Source of the DNA: Plesiocystis pacifica SIR-1
GTDB taxonomy: Bacteria; Myxococcota_A; Polyangia; Nannocystales; Nannocystaceae
Assembly: GCF_000170895.1 (NCBI RefSeq)
Contig: NZ_ABCS01000002.1
Span: forward strand, 62,001 to 126,000
Length of the DNA: 64,000 nucleotides
Direction of reading: 5' to 3'
Part shown: piece by piece, positions 1 to 8,618 of the stretch
How the letters are laid out: each line of letters opens with the position of its first letter
Numbering within the stretch: position 1 is the stretch's first letter
Made by a program: the position numbers and the translations under genes
Notes under the pieces: generated by a model
Databases searched by the model: none
What the model was told of the DNA's origin: nothing
The model's input: the letters and a program-made list of their open reading frames with translations, nothing else

Positions 1-669
1 GCCCTTGCTCAGGGCGCCGTACCACGGCCAGATCGCCATGTCGGCGATGGTGTAGGCCTCGCCGGCCATGTACTCGTGGTCAGCGAGGTGACGCTCGAGG
101 ACATCGAGCTGGCGCTTGACCTCCATGGCGAAGCGGTTGATCGGATACTCGAGCTTGACCGGCGCGTAGGCGTAAAAGTGGCCGAAGCCGCCGCCGAGGT
201 AGGGGGCGGCGCCCATCTGCCAAAACAGCCAGTTGAGGGTCTCGGTCCGGGCGGGGCCCTCGGTGGGCAAGAAGGCGCCGAAGCGCTCGGCGAGGTAGAG
301 CAAGATGGCCCCAGACTCAAATACGCGCCGCGGCGGATCCTGGCTGCGGTCGAGCAGCGCCGGGATCTTGGAGTTGGGGTTGATGTCCACGAAGCCGCTG
401 CCGAACTGATCGCCCTCGAGGATGTTGACGAGCCAGGCGTCGTACTCGGCCTCGCGGTGGCCGGCGGCGAGGAGCTCCTCGAGCATCACCGTGACCTTGA
501 CGCCGTTGGGCGTGGCCAGCGAGTAGAGCTGGAGGGGGTGCTCGCCCACAGGCAGCTCGCGCTCGTGGGTGGGGCCCGCGACGGGGCGATTGATCGCCGC
601 GAAGCGCCCGCCCCCATCTTCGTCCCAGGTCCAGATCTCAGGGGGGGTATACGCGTCGCCTTCGGCCAT
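1..669 (-). CDS. yghU: YghU-type glutathione-dependent disulfide-bond oxidoreductase (3' end off window)
   Basis: Glutathione S-transferase superfamily enzyme of the YghU/YfcG branch, which reduces small disulfides using two glutathiones in the cytoplasm. The first 223 codons are present and the gene runs off the left edge. The thioredoxin-like half holds LYSLATPNGVKVTVMLEEL, the cis-Pro segment INPNSKIPAL and the glutathione-contacting ESGAILLYLAERFG, all typical of this branch. The alpha-helical domain follows with NWLFWQMG and, near the cut, YTIADMAIWPWYG. The N-terminal extension of about 45 residues before the fold also fits YghU rather than a plain GST. The ATG at 669 is preceded by GGAGGGG five bases upstream, a Shine-Dalgarno-like site unusual in this window. 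It is divergent from the amphi-Trp gene. Confidence 0.93.
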   Translation of the reverse strand, partial: MAEGDAYTPPEIWTWDEDGGGRFAAINRPVAGPTHERELPVGEHPLQLYSLATPNGVKVTVMLEELLAAGHREAEYDAWLVNILEGDQFGSGFVDINPNSKIPALLDRSQDPPRRVFESGAILLYLAERFGAFLPTEGPARTETLNWLFWQMGAAPYLGGGFGHFYAYAPVKLEYPINRFAMEVKRQLDVLERHLADHEYMAGEAYTIADMAIWPWYGALSKG

Positions 670-856
670 CTCAGCCCCTCCATACGCGGGCCCTCGTCGA
701 CATGCTACGCGGACGGGAAAAACTCACCCCTGAGGTCGAATTCGGCGGATGAGGATCCATGATGTCGCCCCTCCCCGCGCCCCGAAGCTGCGCGTTTGTA
801 CATCTGCGCGGCCAGGCTCCCGAGCGCCGCTTCGAACGCTACAATCACCGCCAGCC

Positions 857-1336
857 ATGACCGACGAGACCGAGACGAGCACCGAGACCCCCGCGACCAC
901 CGACGCTCCGCCCGCCGACGGGGCCAGCGACGCCGAGCCCTCGCCCGAGCCGGTCGCCGACGATGACACCGCCGTCATCGAGGTCCGGCCCGACGTCAGC
1001 GACGAGGACGGCGAGGGCGACGACGACTCGGACGCGGAAGAAGCAGACTCGGACGACGACGACGAGAAGTCCAAGAAGGCGGACAAGCCCAAGAAGGTCA
1101 AGATCAACTTCGAGGCCTCCATGCCCCGGGGCGAGGCCGTGTCCTACTTCGACGCCATCGTCGGCGGGCTCAAGTCGGGTCGCCTCGAGTTCCGCCAAGA
1201 CGGCGACGTGCTCGTGCTCAACCCGCCCGAGCAGCTCGAGATCGAGGTCAAGGCCTCGCGCAAGAGCGACAAGGGCAAGGTCGTGTTCGAGATCGAGTGG
1301 AGCGACGAGAACCGCCCGCTCGAGATCCTGAACTGA
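857..1336 (+). CDS. amphi-Trp domain protein with acidic N-terminal half
   Basis: 159 residues. The first 80 or so are low-complexity and strongly acidic (runs of D, E, S, T), then a short lysine-rich stretch (KSKKADKPKKVK) leads into a C-terminal domain of about 75 residues: FEASMPRGEAVSYFDAIVGG, then LEFRQDGDVLVLNPPEQLEIEVKAS, then VVFEIEWSDE. This matches the amphi-Trp family, small domains of unknown function named for their alternating pattern ending near a Trp. The ATG at 857 is chosen because it follows TACAAT (840-845) and begins the acidic segment; an in-frame upstream extension has no matching signal. The following gene starts 19 bases after the stop and may be cotranscribed. Confidence 0.8.
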   Translation: MTDETETSTETPATTDAPPADGASDAEPSPEPVADDDTAVIEVRPDVSDEDGEGDDDSDAEEADSDDDDEKSKKADKPKKVKINFEASMPRGEAVSYFDAIVGGLKSGRLEFRQDGDVLVLNPPEQLEIEVKASRKSDKGKVVFEIEWSDENRPLEILN

Positions 1337-1355
1337 GCGCGTCGCCCTGGCGCCC

Positions 1356-2555
1356 ATGATCCGCCTCGCTTGCCAGCACTGCGGCGCGCCCATGACCGAG
1401 GTCGCGGCCCGCGACCGGCCGACCCTCGATTGCGAGCGCTGCGGCGCCGCGGACCCGCTCCCCGCCGACCTCCGGCTCGAGCTGCTGCGCTACCGCGGCC
1501 GCCTCGTCCGCGAGGTCGAGCGGCTGCGCGCCAGCGCCCTGCTCGGCGAGCTGAGCAAGGAGCTGAGCGCGGGGGGCTGCGTGCAGGTGCTGATCACCGG
1601 CGGCCTCGGCCTGGTCGCCCTCGTCTTCCTCGGGCGATGGGGCGCGGGGCAGCTGCCGTGGGCGACCTGGAACGAGAGCACGAGCGGCAAGCTCGCCGCG
1701 ACCGCCGTGATCTTCGGCGGCCTGCTCCTCGCCATGGTCGCCCTCGTGCTGCTCGCGGCGATCCCCATGATCTTCGCCACACGCCGCGCCAACGCCCGCG
1801 CCCGGGCCAAGGCCGACGCCCTCGACTACGACACGCCCACGACCTGCAGCTCCTGCGGCGCGCCCGCTCGCATCCCGCTGTGGGCCGAGCCGGGCGCCCT
1901 CCCCTGTCCCTTTTGTCGCACCCCCTTGCTGCCTCCCAGCGCTGCGGCCGAGGGCCTGTCCCAGGCCCGCGGGGAGGCGCGCGCGGCCGTGATCGCGGGG
2001 GGCGAGCGGGCCCTCGCTGCGATGGTGGGCGTTCGCCCCGAAGAGCTCCAGGCCAAGGACAATCCCCCAGACATCGCCGGTCCTTTCCAGGCCAGCGCGG
2101 GCTCGGGCCACGTCTACCAGTGCGAGCGCCCGGGCCTCCGCGCCTTCGCGTCGACGCAGGTCGTCCCCCAGGGGACCTTGCTGCTCGTCGAGTGCACCGT
2201 CGATCTGCCCGTCATGGGCACGCTGTGGCTCCTCCCCCCGGGTGGAGCCCACGAGGCGGTGGCGGCCCTGCTCGGCCCCAGCGTCCCGGAGCCCCGCCCC
2301 GTCGAGGGCCGCAAACACCGGCTGCGCGCCGAGCCCTGGGTCGACGTTGCGTCCGTCCTGGCGCACCCCGACCTCGCCGAGACGCTCGCCGAGCTCCACC
2401 CCCGGGAGAGCCTGCGCCTCGATCCCGCCGGGCTGTCCTGGTGGCGGCTCAACGGTTCGGGCCCTTCCCTCGCCAACGCCCGCTCGAAGGCCTGGATCGC
2501 CCGCCGGGGTGCCGACGCCCTCGCGCTGGCCGAGTCCCTCCGCGCCAAGGGCTGA
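1356..2555 (+). CDS. zinc-ribbon membrane protein of unknown function
   Basis: 399 residues; no specific function recognised. It opens with a four-cysteine zinc ribbon (CQHCGAP at residue 6, CERCGA near 28). Two hydrophobic segments follow (about residues 73-95 and 108-135), then a second zinc ribbon (CSSCGAP near 164, CPFC near 184). The C-terminal half (about 220-399) is soluble-looking with no motif I can name. The arrangement suggests a membrane protein with two metal-binding cytoplasmic modules. It begins 19 bases after the amphi-Trp stop with no promoter-like hexamer, so it is probably the second gene of that operon. Confidence 0.7.
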   Translation: MIRLACQHCGAPMTEVAARDRPTLDCERCGAADPLPADLRLELLRYRGRLVREVERLRASALLGELSKELSAGGCVQVLITGGLGLVALVFLGRWGAGQLPWATWNESTSGKLAATAVIFGGLLLAMVALVLLAAIPMIFATRRANARARAKADALDYDTPTTCSSCGAPARIPLWAEPGALPCPFCRTPLLPPSAAAEGLSQARGEARAAVIAGGERALAAMVGVRPEELQAKDNPPDIAGPFQASAGSGHVYQCERPGLRAFASTQVVPQGTLLLVECTVDLPVMGTLWLLPPGGAHEAVAALLGPSVPEPRPVEGRKHRLRAEPWVDVASVLAHPDLAETLAELHPRESLRLDPAGLSWWRLNGSGPSLANARSKAWIARRGADALALAESLRAKG

Positions 2556-2630
2556 CCCCACCCTCGGTCTTGCGGCGTTCTCGCCGATCGCTCGCGTGAT
2601 CGCGCGCCCCGTCCGCGCGCCTTCGCCCCT

Positions 2631-2646
2631 TATGATGGGCGTCATG
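2631..2646 (+). promoter_or_regulatory. TATGAT -10 element, leaderless start
   Basis: TATGAT at 2631-2636 is seven bases from ATG 2644. Transcription would begin at or next to the start codon. Confidence 0.6.
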
Positions 2647-4455
2647 CGTACCTTGCCCATGGACTCGAACCTCCTGGCTGCTTCTCTCCTCGTGTCCGCG
2701 GTGACCCTCGCTACGGCGTGCACGGACGACGCGGGCACCGACGAAAACGGCGACGAGATCGGCGCGACCGAGACGACCGCCGGCGACAGCACCACCGCCG
2801 GCGAGGCCGGCGAGACCGAGACGGAGTCGGGCAGCGGCACGGCGGAGAGCTCCACGGACGCGGACACCACCGCCGACGAGACCACCACCGCCGACACCAC
2901 CGCCGACGAGTCCACCACCGCCGACGACACGACCACCGACGACACCACCGAGACCACCACCGAGGAAGAGGAGAGCACGGACACCACCGAGACCGGCGAT
3001 CCTTGCGGCCCCGAGTGCTGCCCCGGCGAGACCCAGTGCGTCGACGACGTCGCGCAGGAGTGCAACGAGGACGGCACGGCCTGGGAGGACGCGGAGCTGT
3101 GCGACGACATCCAGGGCGTCGTGTGCGACACGGACCTGGGCGAGTGCGTCGGCGACTGCTCCGAGTCGGCCATCGGCCTGAGCTACATCGGCTGCGACTA
3201 CTACCCCACGGTCACGCTCCAGTACGACAGCTACAACACCTCGCCCAAGGACGACTTCGCCGTCGCCGTCGCCAACACCGGCGACGAGGACGCGATGGTC
3301 ACCGTCACCCAGGGCGACGCCATCGTCTACGACACCGTCGTCAGCCCGGCGGACGTCGCCGTCATCACCCTCCCGTGGGTCAACGAGCTGACCAAGGGCA
3401 ACGCCCCGACCAAGCTGACCGTCGACGGCGCCTACCGCCTGCGCAGCGACAAGCCCATCGTCGTCTACCAGTACAACCCGCTGGACTCGACGACCACCAA
3501 CGACGCCTCCTTGATGCTCCCGACCAACGCCTGGGGCAACGACTACATGGTGGCCTCGTGGGCGCACTGGAACAGCATCCCCGGCTTCTACACCGTCGTC
3601 GCCCACGAGGACGACACGACCGTGACCGTGTCCGGCCCGCCCAACGCCGTCGGCGTCAGCGCGGGCGCCAACATCGACGGCAGCGGCAACGGCCAGGTCA
3701 CCCTCGACAACTCCGACGTCCTCCAGGTCGTGACCACCTCGGGCGACCTGACCGGCTCCTACGTCAGCGCCGACAAGCCCGTGCAGGTCATCGGCGGCCA
3801 CAAGTGCACCAACGTCCCGGCCAACATCAGCGCCTGCGACCACCTCGAGGAGAGCCTGTTCCCGATCCAGACCCTGTCCGACGAGTACATCGTCGTGCCC
3901 CCGGTGCAGGTGCCCAACAACGACCTCGACAAGGCCCAGATGGTCCGCGTGATCGCGACCGAGGACGACACCCAGGTCACCTTCGACCCCGATCAGAGCG
4001 CCGACGCGACCCTGGACACCGGCGAGTTCATCCAGCTCAGCCTGACCACCGCCGCCTTCCAGGTCAACGCCTCCAAGCCCGTCCTCGTCGTCCAGTACAT
4101 GGTCGGCCAAAGTGGCGGCTACGGGACCTCGGACCCGGCCATGGTCCAGGCCGTGACCCCCGCCCAGTTCCGGACCAGCTACCTGTTCCACGCCGCCCCG
4201 ACCTGGACGGCCAACTTCGTCGACATCATCGCCCCCGACGGCGCCAACGTGACCGTCGACGGCGTCGCCGTGACCGACTGGAGCGCCGTGGGCACCTCGG
4301 GCTTCAACGTCGGCCACGTCGCCCTGAGCAACGCCGGCAACGGCAACCACACCGTCGAGTCGAACCTCAAGGTCGGCATCTCGGTCTACGGGGTCCAGAG
4401 CGCCGGGTCCTACTGGTACCCGGGCGGCCTCGACCTGGTCATCAACCCGCAGTGA
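2644..4455 (+). CDS. IgGFc-binding-type surface lipoprotein
   Basis: 603 residues. A lipoprotein signal (hydrophobic core, then LATAC) is followed by about 90 residues of Thr/Asp/Glu linker encoded by repetitive DNA. Then comes a Cys-rich EGF-like stretch (CGPECCPGETQC to CVGDC). The rest matches the IgGFc-binding protein N-terminal domain: YNTSPKDDFAVAVANT, DKPIVVYQYNPLD, ISACDHLEESLFPIQTL, and AAPTWTANFVDIIAPDGA near the end. The domain was named for a human mucin-like protein; bacterial copies are predicted extracellular adhesion proteins of unknown ligand. The ATG at 2644 lies seven bases after TATGAT, favouring a leaderless start; ATGs at 2632, 2635 and 2659 are alternatives. A perfect 12-bp hairpin follows the stop. 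Confidence 0.85.
   Translation: MRTLPMDSNLLAASLLVSAVTLATACTDDAGTDENGDEIGATETTAGDSTTAGEAGETETESGSGTAESSTDADTTADETTTADTTADESTTADDTTTDDTTETTTEEEESTDTTETGDPCGPECCPGETQCVDDVAQECNEDGTAWEDAELCDDIQGVVCDTDLGECVGDCSESAIGLSYIGCDYYPTVTLQYDSYNTSPKDDFAVAVANTGDEDAMVTVTQGDAIVYDTVVSPADVAVITLPWVNELTKGNAPTKLTVDGAYRLRSDKPIVVYQYNPLDSTTTNDASLMLPTNAWGNDYMVASWAHWNSIPGFYTVVAHEDDTTVTVSGPPNAVGVSAGANIDGSGNGQVTLDNSDVLQVVTTSGDLTGSYVSADKPVQVIGGHKCTNVPANISACDHLEESLFPIQTLSDEYIVVPPVQVPNNDLDKAQMVRVIATEDDTQVTFDPDQSADATLDTGEFIQLSLTTAAFQVNASKPVLVVQYMVGQSGGYGTSDPAMVQAVTPAQFRTSYLFHAAPTWTANFVDIIAPDGANVTVDGVAVTDWSAVGTSGFNVGHVALSNAGNGNHTVESNLKVGISVYGVQSAGSYWYPGGLDLVINPQ
2810..2998 (+). repeat. degenerate ACC/GAC-codon repeat encoding Thr/Asp/Glu linker
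   Basis: In-frame low-complexity DNA built on ACCACC-GCC-GAC-GAG units that encode TTADET/TTADDT repeats. It forms the extended linker between the lipid anchor and the folded part of the IgGFc-type lipoprotein. Such tracts can change length by slippage. Confidence 0.75.
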
Positions 4456-4495
4456 TGCGCTGAGCGGGGCGTCCGCCCTGCTTGCCGTCCCGTTC

Positions 4496-4524
4496 ACGCC
4501 GCCACGGTCTTCCCGTGGCGGCGT
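4496..4524 (+). terminator. perfect 12-bp hairpin after the IgGFc-type gene
   Basis: The stem ACGCCGCCACGG (4496-4507) pairs perfectly with CCGTGGCGGCGT (4513-4524) around a TCTTC loop, 40 bases after the stop codon. No T-run follows, so it is a terminator-like or mRNA-stabilising hairpin rather than a canonical intrinsic terminator. Confidence 0.6.
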
Positions 4525-4572
4525 CGTCGTGGTTTCGGCTCAAAGCGTGAGCGCACCACGCGCAACCCGTGC

Positions 4573-4587
4573 TAGCGTCCGCCCATG
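4573..4587 (+). promoter_or_regulatory. TAGCGT -10-like element of the GST gene
   Basis: TAGCGT at 4573-4578, six bases before ATG 4585. Confidence 0.5.
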
Positions 4588-5214
4588 TCCGTCACCCTCA
4601 CCGGATTTCAACAGAGCAGCTACGTCTGGACCGCCCGCGCCGCCCTCGCCCACAAGGGCGTCGACTACGAGTTCAAGCCGATCGTGCCGCCCGCGAACAG
4701 GAGCCCCGAGCACCTCGAGCAGCACCCCTGGGGCAAGGTCCCGATCTTCAGCCACGGCGACTTCAAGCTCTACGAGACCACCGCGATCTGCACCTACGTC
4801 AACGAGGCCTTCGAGGGCCCGGCGCTGCTGCCCGGCGGCGCCAAGGAGCACGCCCGCGCCCAGCTGGTGATCAGCGTGGCCAACTCCTACCTCTACCCCG
4901 AGGCCGTGGTCCGCTACGCCCTGCAGTACATCTTCCCCCGGGGCGAGGGCGGCCAGCCTGACCGCGCGACCATCGACGCCGCGGTCCCGGAGGTCGCCAA
5001 GGCCCTCGACGTGCTCGAGCGCGAGCTCGGCGAGAAGCAGTGGTTCGTCGGCGACGGCCCGACCCTCGCCGACTACTTCGTGGGCCCCCTCGTCGCCGTG
5101 GTCGGCATGTTCCCCGAGGGCAAGCAGCTCATGAGCGAGCGCCCGCAGCTGGGTCGGCACCTCGGCCAGCTCATGGCGCTCGACAGCTTCCGCGCCGGCG
5201 CCCCTCAGGGCTGA
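4585..5214 (+). CDS. glutathione S-transferase
   Basis: 209 residues, a normal length for a cytosolic GST. The N-terminal thioredoxin-like domain shows the cis-Pro segment HPWGKVPIF and the glutathione gamma-glutamyl contact YETTAICTYVNE. The helical C-terminal domain includes the conserved N-capping motif region GDGPTLADYFVGPLVA. No close assignment to a substrate class is possible from sequence. ATG 4585 lies six bases after TAGCGT (4573-4578), consistent with a leaderless transcript. It is convergent with the flavoprotein gene, whose stop is 34 bases downstream. Confidence 0.88.
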   Translation: MSVTLTGFQQSSYVWTARAALAHKGVDYEFKPIVPPANRSPEHLEQHPWGKVPIFSHGDFKLYETTAICTYVNEAFEGPALLPGGAKEHARAQLVISVANSYLYPEAVVRYALQYIFPRGEGGQPDRATIDAAVPEVAKALDVLERELGEKQWFVGDGPTLADYFVGPLVAVVGMFPEGKQLMSERPQLGRHLGQLMALDSFRAGAPQG

Positions 5215-5248
5215 ACCAGGCTCAGCCGGGCCTCGACGACTGCGCGGC

Positions 5249-7288
5249 TCAGAGCGCGCGGCGCAGTCGCGTCGTGGTCCGGGTGTCGTCGCCATCCAGC
5301 AGGCGTCGCCGAGCTCGAGGCCCCTCGACCATGAGCGCTCGGAGCTCGTCCCGGAGCCCACGCTCGTAGCGGGCGGCCGGCTCGACCAGCAAGCGCTCGA
5401 GGGCCGGGCTGATGAACAGGTCGTCGGGGTCGAGCGCATGCTCGGCGCGCAGCTCGAACAAGCGGACCAGCTCCGGTCCAAAGTTGCGCGCGAGGGCCTC
5501 GTCGAGGCCGGGCACGCCGCGCAGCTGCTTGCCCCAGTGCGGCCGGGCCCGGGGCAGCTCGGCCAGCCACGCGCCCATGACCTCGGCCAGGTAGGGCTGC
5601 CAGTCCTCGGTGCGGTGGCCCCCGAGGATCTCGATGTAGCAGGTCAGCTGGTTGCCGCCGGCGGTCGAGAGCAGGCCCTCGCTCGGGCCGACGAAGCGGA
5701 GGTTGAGGGTCATGTTCATGGGGTAGCGGCCGCGCGCGGCCCACCGCGCGTTCGCGTCCTGGACGATGGCCCAGGCCCGCTGCACGCTCTCGAAGTCGTC
5801 GTCGACGGCGAACCCGACCTCGCCGCAGCCCATGGTGTAGGTCTCGATGCCGGCGTGGAAGTGGGTCGCGCGCTCGATCGGGCAGACCAGCGTTCGAGGC
5901 AGGAAGAACACCGAGAACACCCAGCCAAAGAGCGGAGCCAGGCGCGGGCTCCAGTCCTGGGGGCGGTGCAGCAAGCCGGTCCCGAGCAGGTGCTGGAGGG
6001 TGCTGATCCACAGGCCCCAGGTGTTGCGATCGGAGTGCTGCTCCCAGGGCATCTGCGGGAGCCGCCGAGTCGGCGCCTCCGCGCTGCGGTTGAAGGCCCG
6101 AAACCACACCTGGTCGCTGTGCCCCATCAGGTAGACGTCGAGGTAGTCGTTGCCCAGGACCCGCTCGCGGATGTCCGCCATCGCGCCCTCGAGGGGGACC
6201 CACTCTTCTTCCAGGCGCACGTTGAAGGCCGGCTGGACCCGGAGGGTGAGGTGGGTGATGACGCCGCAGGTCCCGAGGCTGACGGCGACGGCCTCGAACA
6301 GATCGTCGGGCTCGCGGCCCCGGACGAAGCGGCGGACTTGCCCGGTCCCGTCGACGAGCTCGATGGCCTCGACCAGGTCGCTCAGCGTGCCCTGGAGGCG
6401 CCCCGAGCCGTGGGCCCCGACGGCGATCTGCCCGCCCCAGCTCACCGTCTCCATGACCACGCCCGTGGGCATGCAGTAGCCCGCGCGCTCGAGCACGCGG
6501 TTGAGGGCGCGGCCGTCGGCTCCGGCCTCGACGTGGGCCAGGGGCCGCTCGGGGTCGGAGGTGTCGAGGCTGACCTCGCGCATGAGACACAGGCACACGA
6601 GCAGCTCGTCGCAGGTCGCGATGGCGCTCCAGGCGTAGGCCGTGCCGACGGCCCGGACCTTGCGGCCGGCCCCGCGCGCCTCGGCAATCAGCGAGGCCAG
6701 CTCGGCGCTGCTGGTCGGGTAGTGGACCTCGGCGGGGAGCCAGCGCTCGGTGCTCGCCCAGTTGGTCCACGCGCGCCGGCGGCCGGACACGAAGCGGAGC
6801 CCTCGCAGAGCGTGGAGCCGAGCGAGGAGCTCGGGACGCTCGCCCCGGCGGGCCGCGATCAGCACGGCCTCGAGGGCGCCGGCGCAGACCAGCGCGGCCA
6901 GGGCTTCGGCGAGCGGGCGACGCTCCCGGGGGCCGAGGCGTCCCGGTAGATCAACGTAGACCGTGCGCGCGAAGCCGGCGACGAAGGCCCCCAGACCGAC
7001 CAAGCTCGCCCCGATCGCGCCGATCCCCAGCGGGAGCTCGGCGAGGCCGAGGGCTGCGGACAGACCCAGCAGCCCGGCGGTCCGCAGCCCGACGCGGCGG
7101 TCGAGGCTCAGCGCGGCCACGATCCACAGCCCCGCGAGCGACACGGCCGCGACGCTCGGCAGCGCCGCCACGATCCCGATCTGGATCATTCGAGCGCCCA
7201 GACGGTGCGCGCCCAGGGTCTCGTCCTGGCTCGTGCCCGCGTGCTTCCAGGCCAGCAGGCGCTCCCCAAAGCGCGCCTCGACGGTCAT
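5249..7288 (-). CDS. membrane-anchored FAD-linked oxidoreductase of the aldonolactone-oxidase family
   Basis: 679 residues. The first 160 or so contain three to five hydrophobic segments. The rest is a VAO-type flavoprotein: the FAD-binding PCMH domain begins at VHYPTSSAELASLIAEAR and continues with the pyrophosphate-loop region VRAVGTAYAWS and SWGGQIAVGAHGSGR. The C-terminal ALO domain holds the characteristic PHWGK. Relatives include gulono-, arabinono- and galactonolactone oxidases, which oxidise sugar lactones and pass electrons to oxygen or cytochrome c. The His usually used for covalent FAD attachment (GHS) is absent (GTAYAWS), so FAD is probably non-covalent. Its ATG overlaps the upstream stop by four bases (ATGA), so it is translationally coupled to the small membrane protein. 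Substrate unknown. Confidence 0.85.
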   Translation of the reverse strand: MTVEARFGERLLAWKHAGTSQDETLGAHRLGARMIQIGIVAALPSVAAVSLAGLWIVAALSLDRRVGLRTAGLLGLSAALGLAELPLGIGAIGASLVGLGAFVAGFARTVYVDLPGRLGPRERRPLAEALAALVCAGALEAVLIAARRGERPELLARLHALRGLRFVSGRRRAWTNWASTERWLPAEVHYPTSSAELASLIAEARGAGRKVRAVGTAYAWSAIATCDELLVCLCLMREVSLDTSDPERPLAHVEAGADGRALNRVLERAGYCMPTGVVMETVSWGGQIAVGAHGSGRLQGTLSDLVEAIELVDGTGQVRRFVRGREPDDLFEAVAVSLGTCGVITHLTLRVQPAFNVRLEEEWVPLEGAMADIRERVLGNDYLDVYLMGHSDQVWFRAFNRSAEAPTRRLPQMPWEQHSDRNTWGLWISTLQHLLGTGLLHRPQDWSPRLAPLFGWVFSVFFLPRTLVCPIERATHFHAGIETYTMGCGEVGFAVDDDFESVQRAWAIVQDANARWAARGRYPMNMTLNLRFVGPSEGLLSTAGGNQLTCYIEILGGHRTEDWQPYLAEVMGAWLAELPRARPHWGKQLRGVPGLDEALARNFGPELVRLFELRAEHALDPDDLFISPALERLLVEPAARYERGLRDELRALMVEGPRARRRLLDGDDTRTTTRLRRAL

Positions 7289-7779
7289 CGACGCAGCCCT
7301 CCCCGGCGCAGCTCCACGCGCGCGTCTCGGCCGTCCAAGAGCGCCCCGATCACGCCCAGCATGAAGGTCCCGAACACGCCAAAGTCCGCCCCCGCGATGC
7401 CCACGACCAGCGCTTCGTGGTGGGGCAGCGGATTGGGGCCGCCCGCCCACAGCATGATCAGGTGCGCCGCGACGTGGCAGGCCCACACGGCCGCTGGCGC
7501 CCACGCGACGAGGGTCCGGGACAGCGAGGGGCGCCAGTCCCGGACCAGCACGGCCAGGCCCGCGGCGCAGCCCAAGGTGACGAGCATGGCCTTCCACAGC
7601 AGGTGAAAGCGCGCGTGCACGTGCCAGCTGGGGGCGCCGTAGTGGTGGCCGTCGAACCACACCAGCGCCGGGACGACGAGCAGGCTGACGAGGCCGAGGC
7701 CTACGAGGATACGACCGACGCCCAGCGAGCTGGCGTCGTCCGCGACGGCTAAACTGGACCAAGGGTGGATTCGTGGCAT
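7285..7779 (-). CDS. four-helix membrane protein of unknown function
   Basis: 164 residues with about four membrane segments (near residues 22-42, 62-80, 90-112 and 123-147). Several histidines lie near the membrane faces (FDGHHYG, WHVHARFH, CHVAAHL, PHHEA). No family recognised with confidence. The stop overlaps the start of the flavoprotein by four bases, so the two are expected to be made together; a heme- or quinone-linked partner is possible but not shown. The ATG at 7779 is preceded by GGGGAG with an eight-base spacer. Confidence 0.6.
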   Translation of the reverse strand: MPRIHPWSSLAVADDASSLGVGRILVGLGLVSLLVVPALVWFDGHHYGAPSWHVHARFHLLWKAMLVTLGCAAGLAVLVRDWRPSLSRTLVAWAPAAVWACHVAAHLIMLWAGGPNPLPHHEALVVGIAGADFGVFGTFMLGVIGALLDGRDARVELRRGGLRR

Positions 7780-7935
7780 GACTGGGGCTCCCCAGCCTTG
7801 CTAGAGACACCCAAAGCCAGGGCGTTGCGTTTTTCTGTGAACTGCTGAACAGCCCGCTTCCAAACGGGCGCTCCCCGTGCGCTTCGAAGCGAGGGTCACC
7901 AGCCCGGCGAAGGCCGGCGCGGGGTGGGCCCGCGG

Positions 7936-7950
7936 TACTCTCCGGGCATG
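7936..7950 (+). promoter_or_regulatory. TACTCT -10-like element of the CAP lipoprotein gene
   Basis: TACTCT at 7936-7941, six bases before ATG 7948. Confidence 0.5.
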
Positions 7951-8595
7951 CCGCCCACCTCCCGCCGCGCCCGTCCTCTCCCGGGGGCCGCCCTCGCCCT
8001 CGCTCTCGCTCTGTCGCTGACCGCCTGCCCGAGCGAAGGCGGCGAGGACGAGGCCGAGGCCGGGGCCGAGGACGACGTGGGGACCGACTCGGCCGCAGAC
8101 GAGGGCGGCGGCGCCGAGAATTGCACGGTCGAAGGGGCCGAGATCGTCGCCCTCGTCAACGCCTACCGCGAGGCCAACGGCAAGCCCGCCGTGCCCCTGT
8201 CGCCCTCGCTGTGCACCGTCGCCCAGCTCCACGTCGAGGACCTCGACGCCAACGGCCCCCACACCGTCGAGGGCTGCAACCTGCACAGCTGGTCCGACCA
8301 GGGCGAGTGGAGCGCGTGCTGCTACACCTCCGACCACGCCCAGGCCCAGTGCATGTGGGACAAGCCCAAGGAGCTGACGACCTACCCCGGCTCGGGCTAC
8401 GAGAACGCGGCCGGCGGGGGCGGCTCGATCACCCCGAGCGGCGCCGTCGATCTGTGGAAGGGCAGCGCGGGCCACAACGCCGTGATGCTCAACGAGGGCA
8501 CCTGGGAGAGCTTCCCCTGGGGGGCCATGGGCGCCGGCGTCCAGGGCGGCTACGCGGTGGTGTGGTTCGGCGAACAGGCCGACCCCGCCCGCTGA
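7948..8595 (+). CDS. CAP/SCP-domain lipoprotein
   Basis: 215 residues. A signal peptide with lipobox LTAC is followed by an acidic linker and a CAP-like domain: IVALVNAYREANGKPAVPLS opens it, GYENAAGG and SAGHNAVML lie in the middle and MGAGVQGGYAVVWF at the end. The His and Glu of classical CAP domains appear in GPHT and ENAA. Several cysteines suggest disulfides, consistent with an outer-membrane or exported location. ATG 7948 lies six bases after TACTCT (7936-7941). Confidence 0.82.
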   Translation: MPPTSRRARPLPGAALALALALSLTACPSEGGEDEAEAGAEDDVGTDSAADEGGGAENCTVEGAEIVALVNAYREANGKPAVPLSPSLCTVAQLHVEDLDANGPHTVEGCNLHSWSDQGEWSACCYTSDHAQAQCMWDKPKELTTYPGSGYENAAGGGGSITPSGAVDLWKGSAGHNAVMLNEGTWESFPWGAMGAGVQGGYAVVWFGEQADPAR

Positions 8596-8601
8596 CGCTG
8601 G

Positions 8602-8618
8602 TAGAGTGCCCGACCGTG
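8602..8618 (+). promoter_or_regulatory. TAGAGT -10-like element of miaE
   Basis: TAGAGT at 8602-8607, eight bases before GTG 8616; helps choose the GTG as the start. Confidence 0.5.

Noticed and set aside
2449..4497. Long minus-strand open frame opposite the IgGFc-type gene
   Set aside because: Val/Gly/Asp-rich low-complexity product, an antisense shadow of GC-rich codons with no domain.
5438..6949. 503-codon plus-strand frame opposite the flavoprotein
   Set aside because: Composition typical of a mirrored GC-rich gene; no start signal; the opposite strand has clear FAD motifs.
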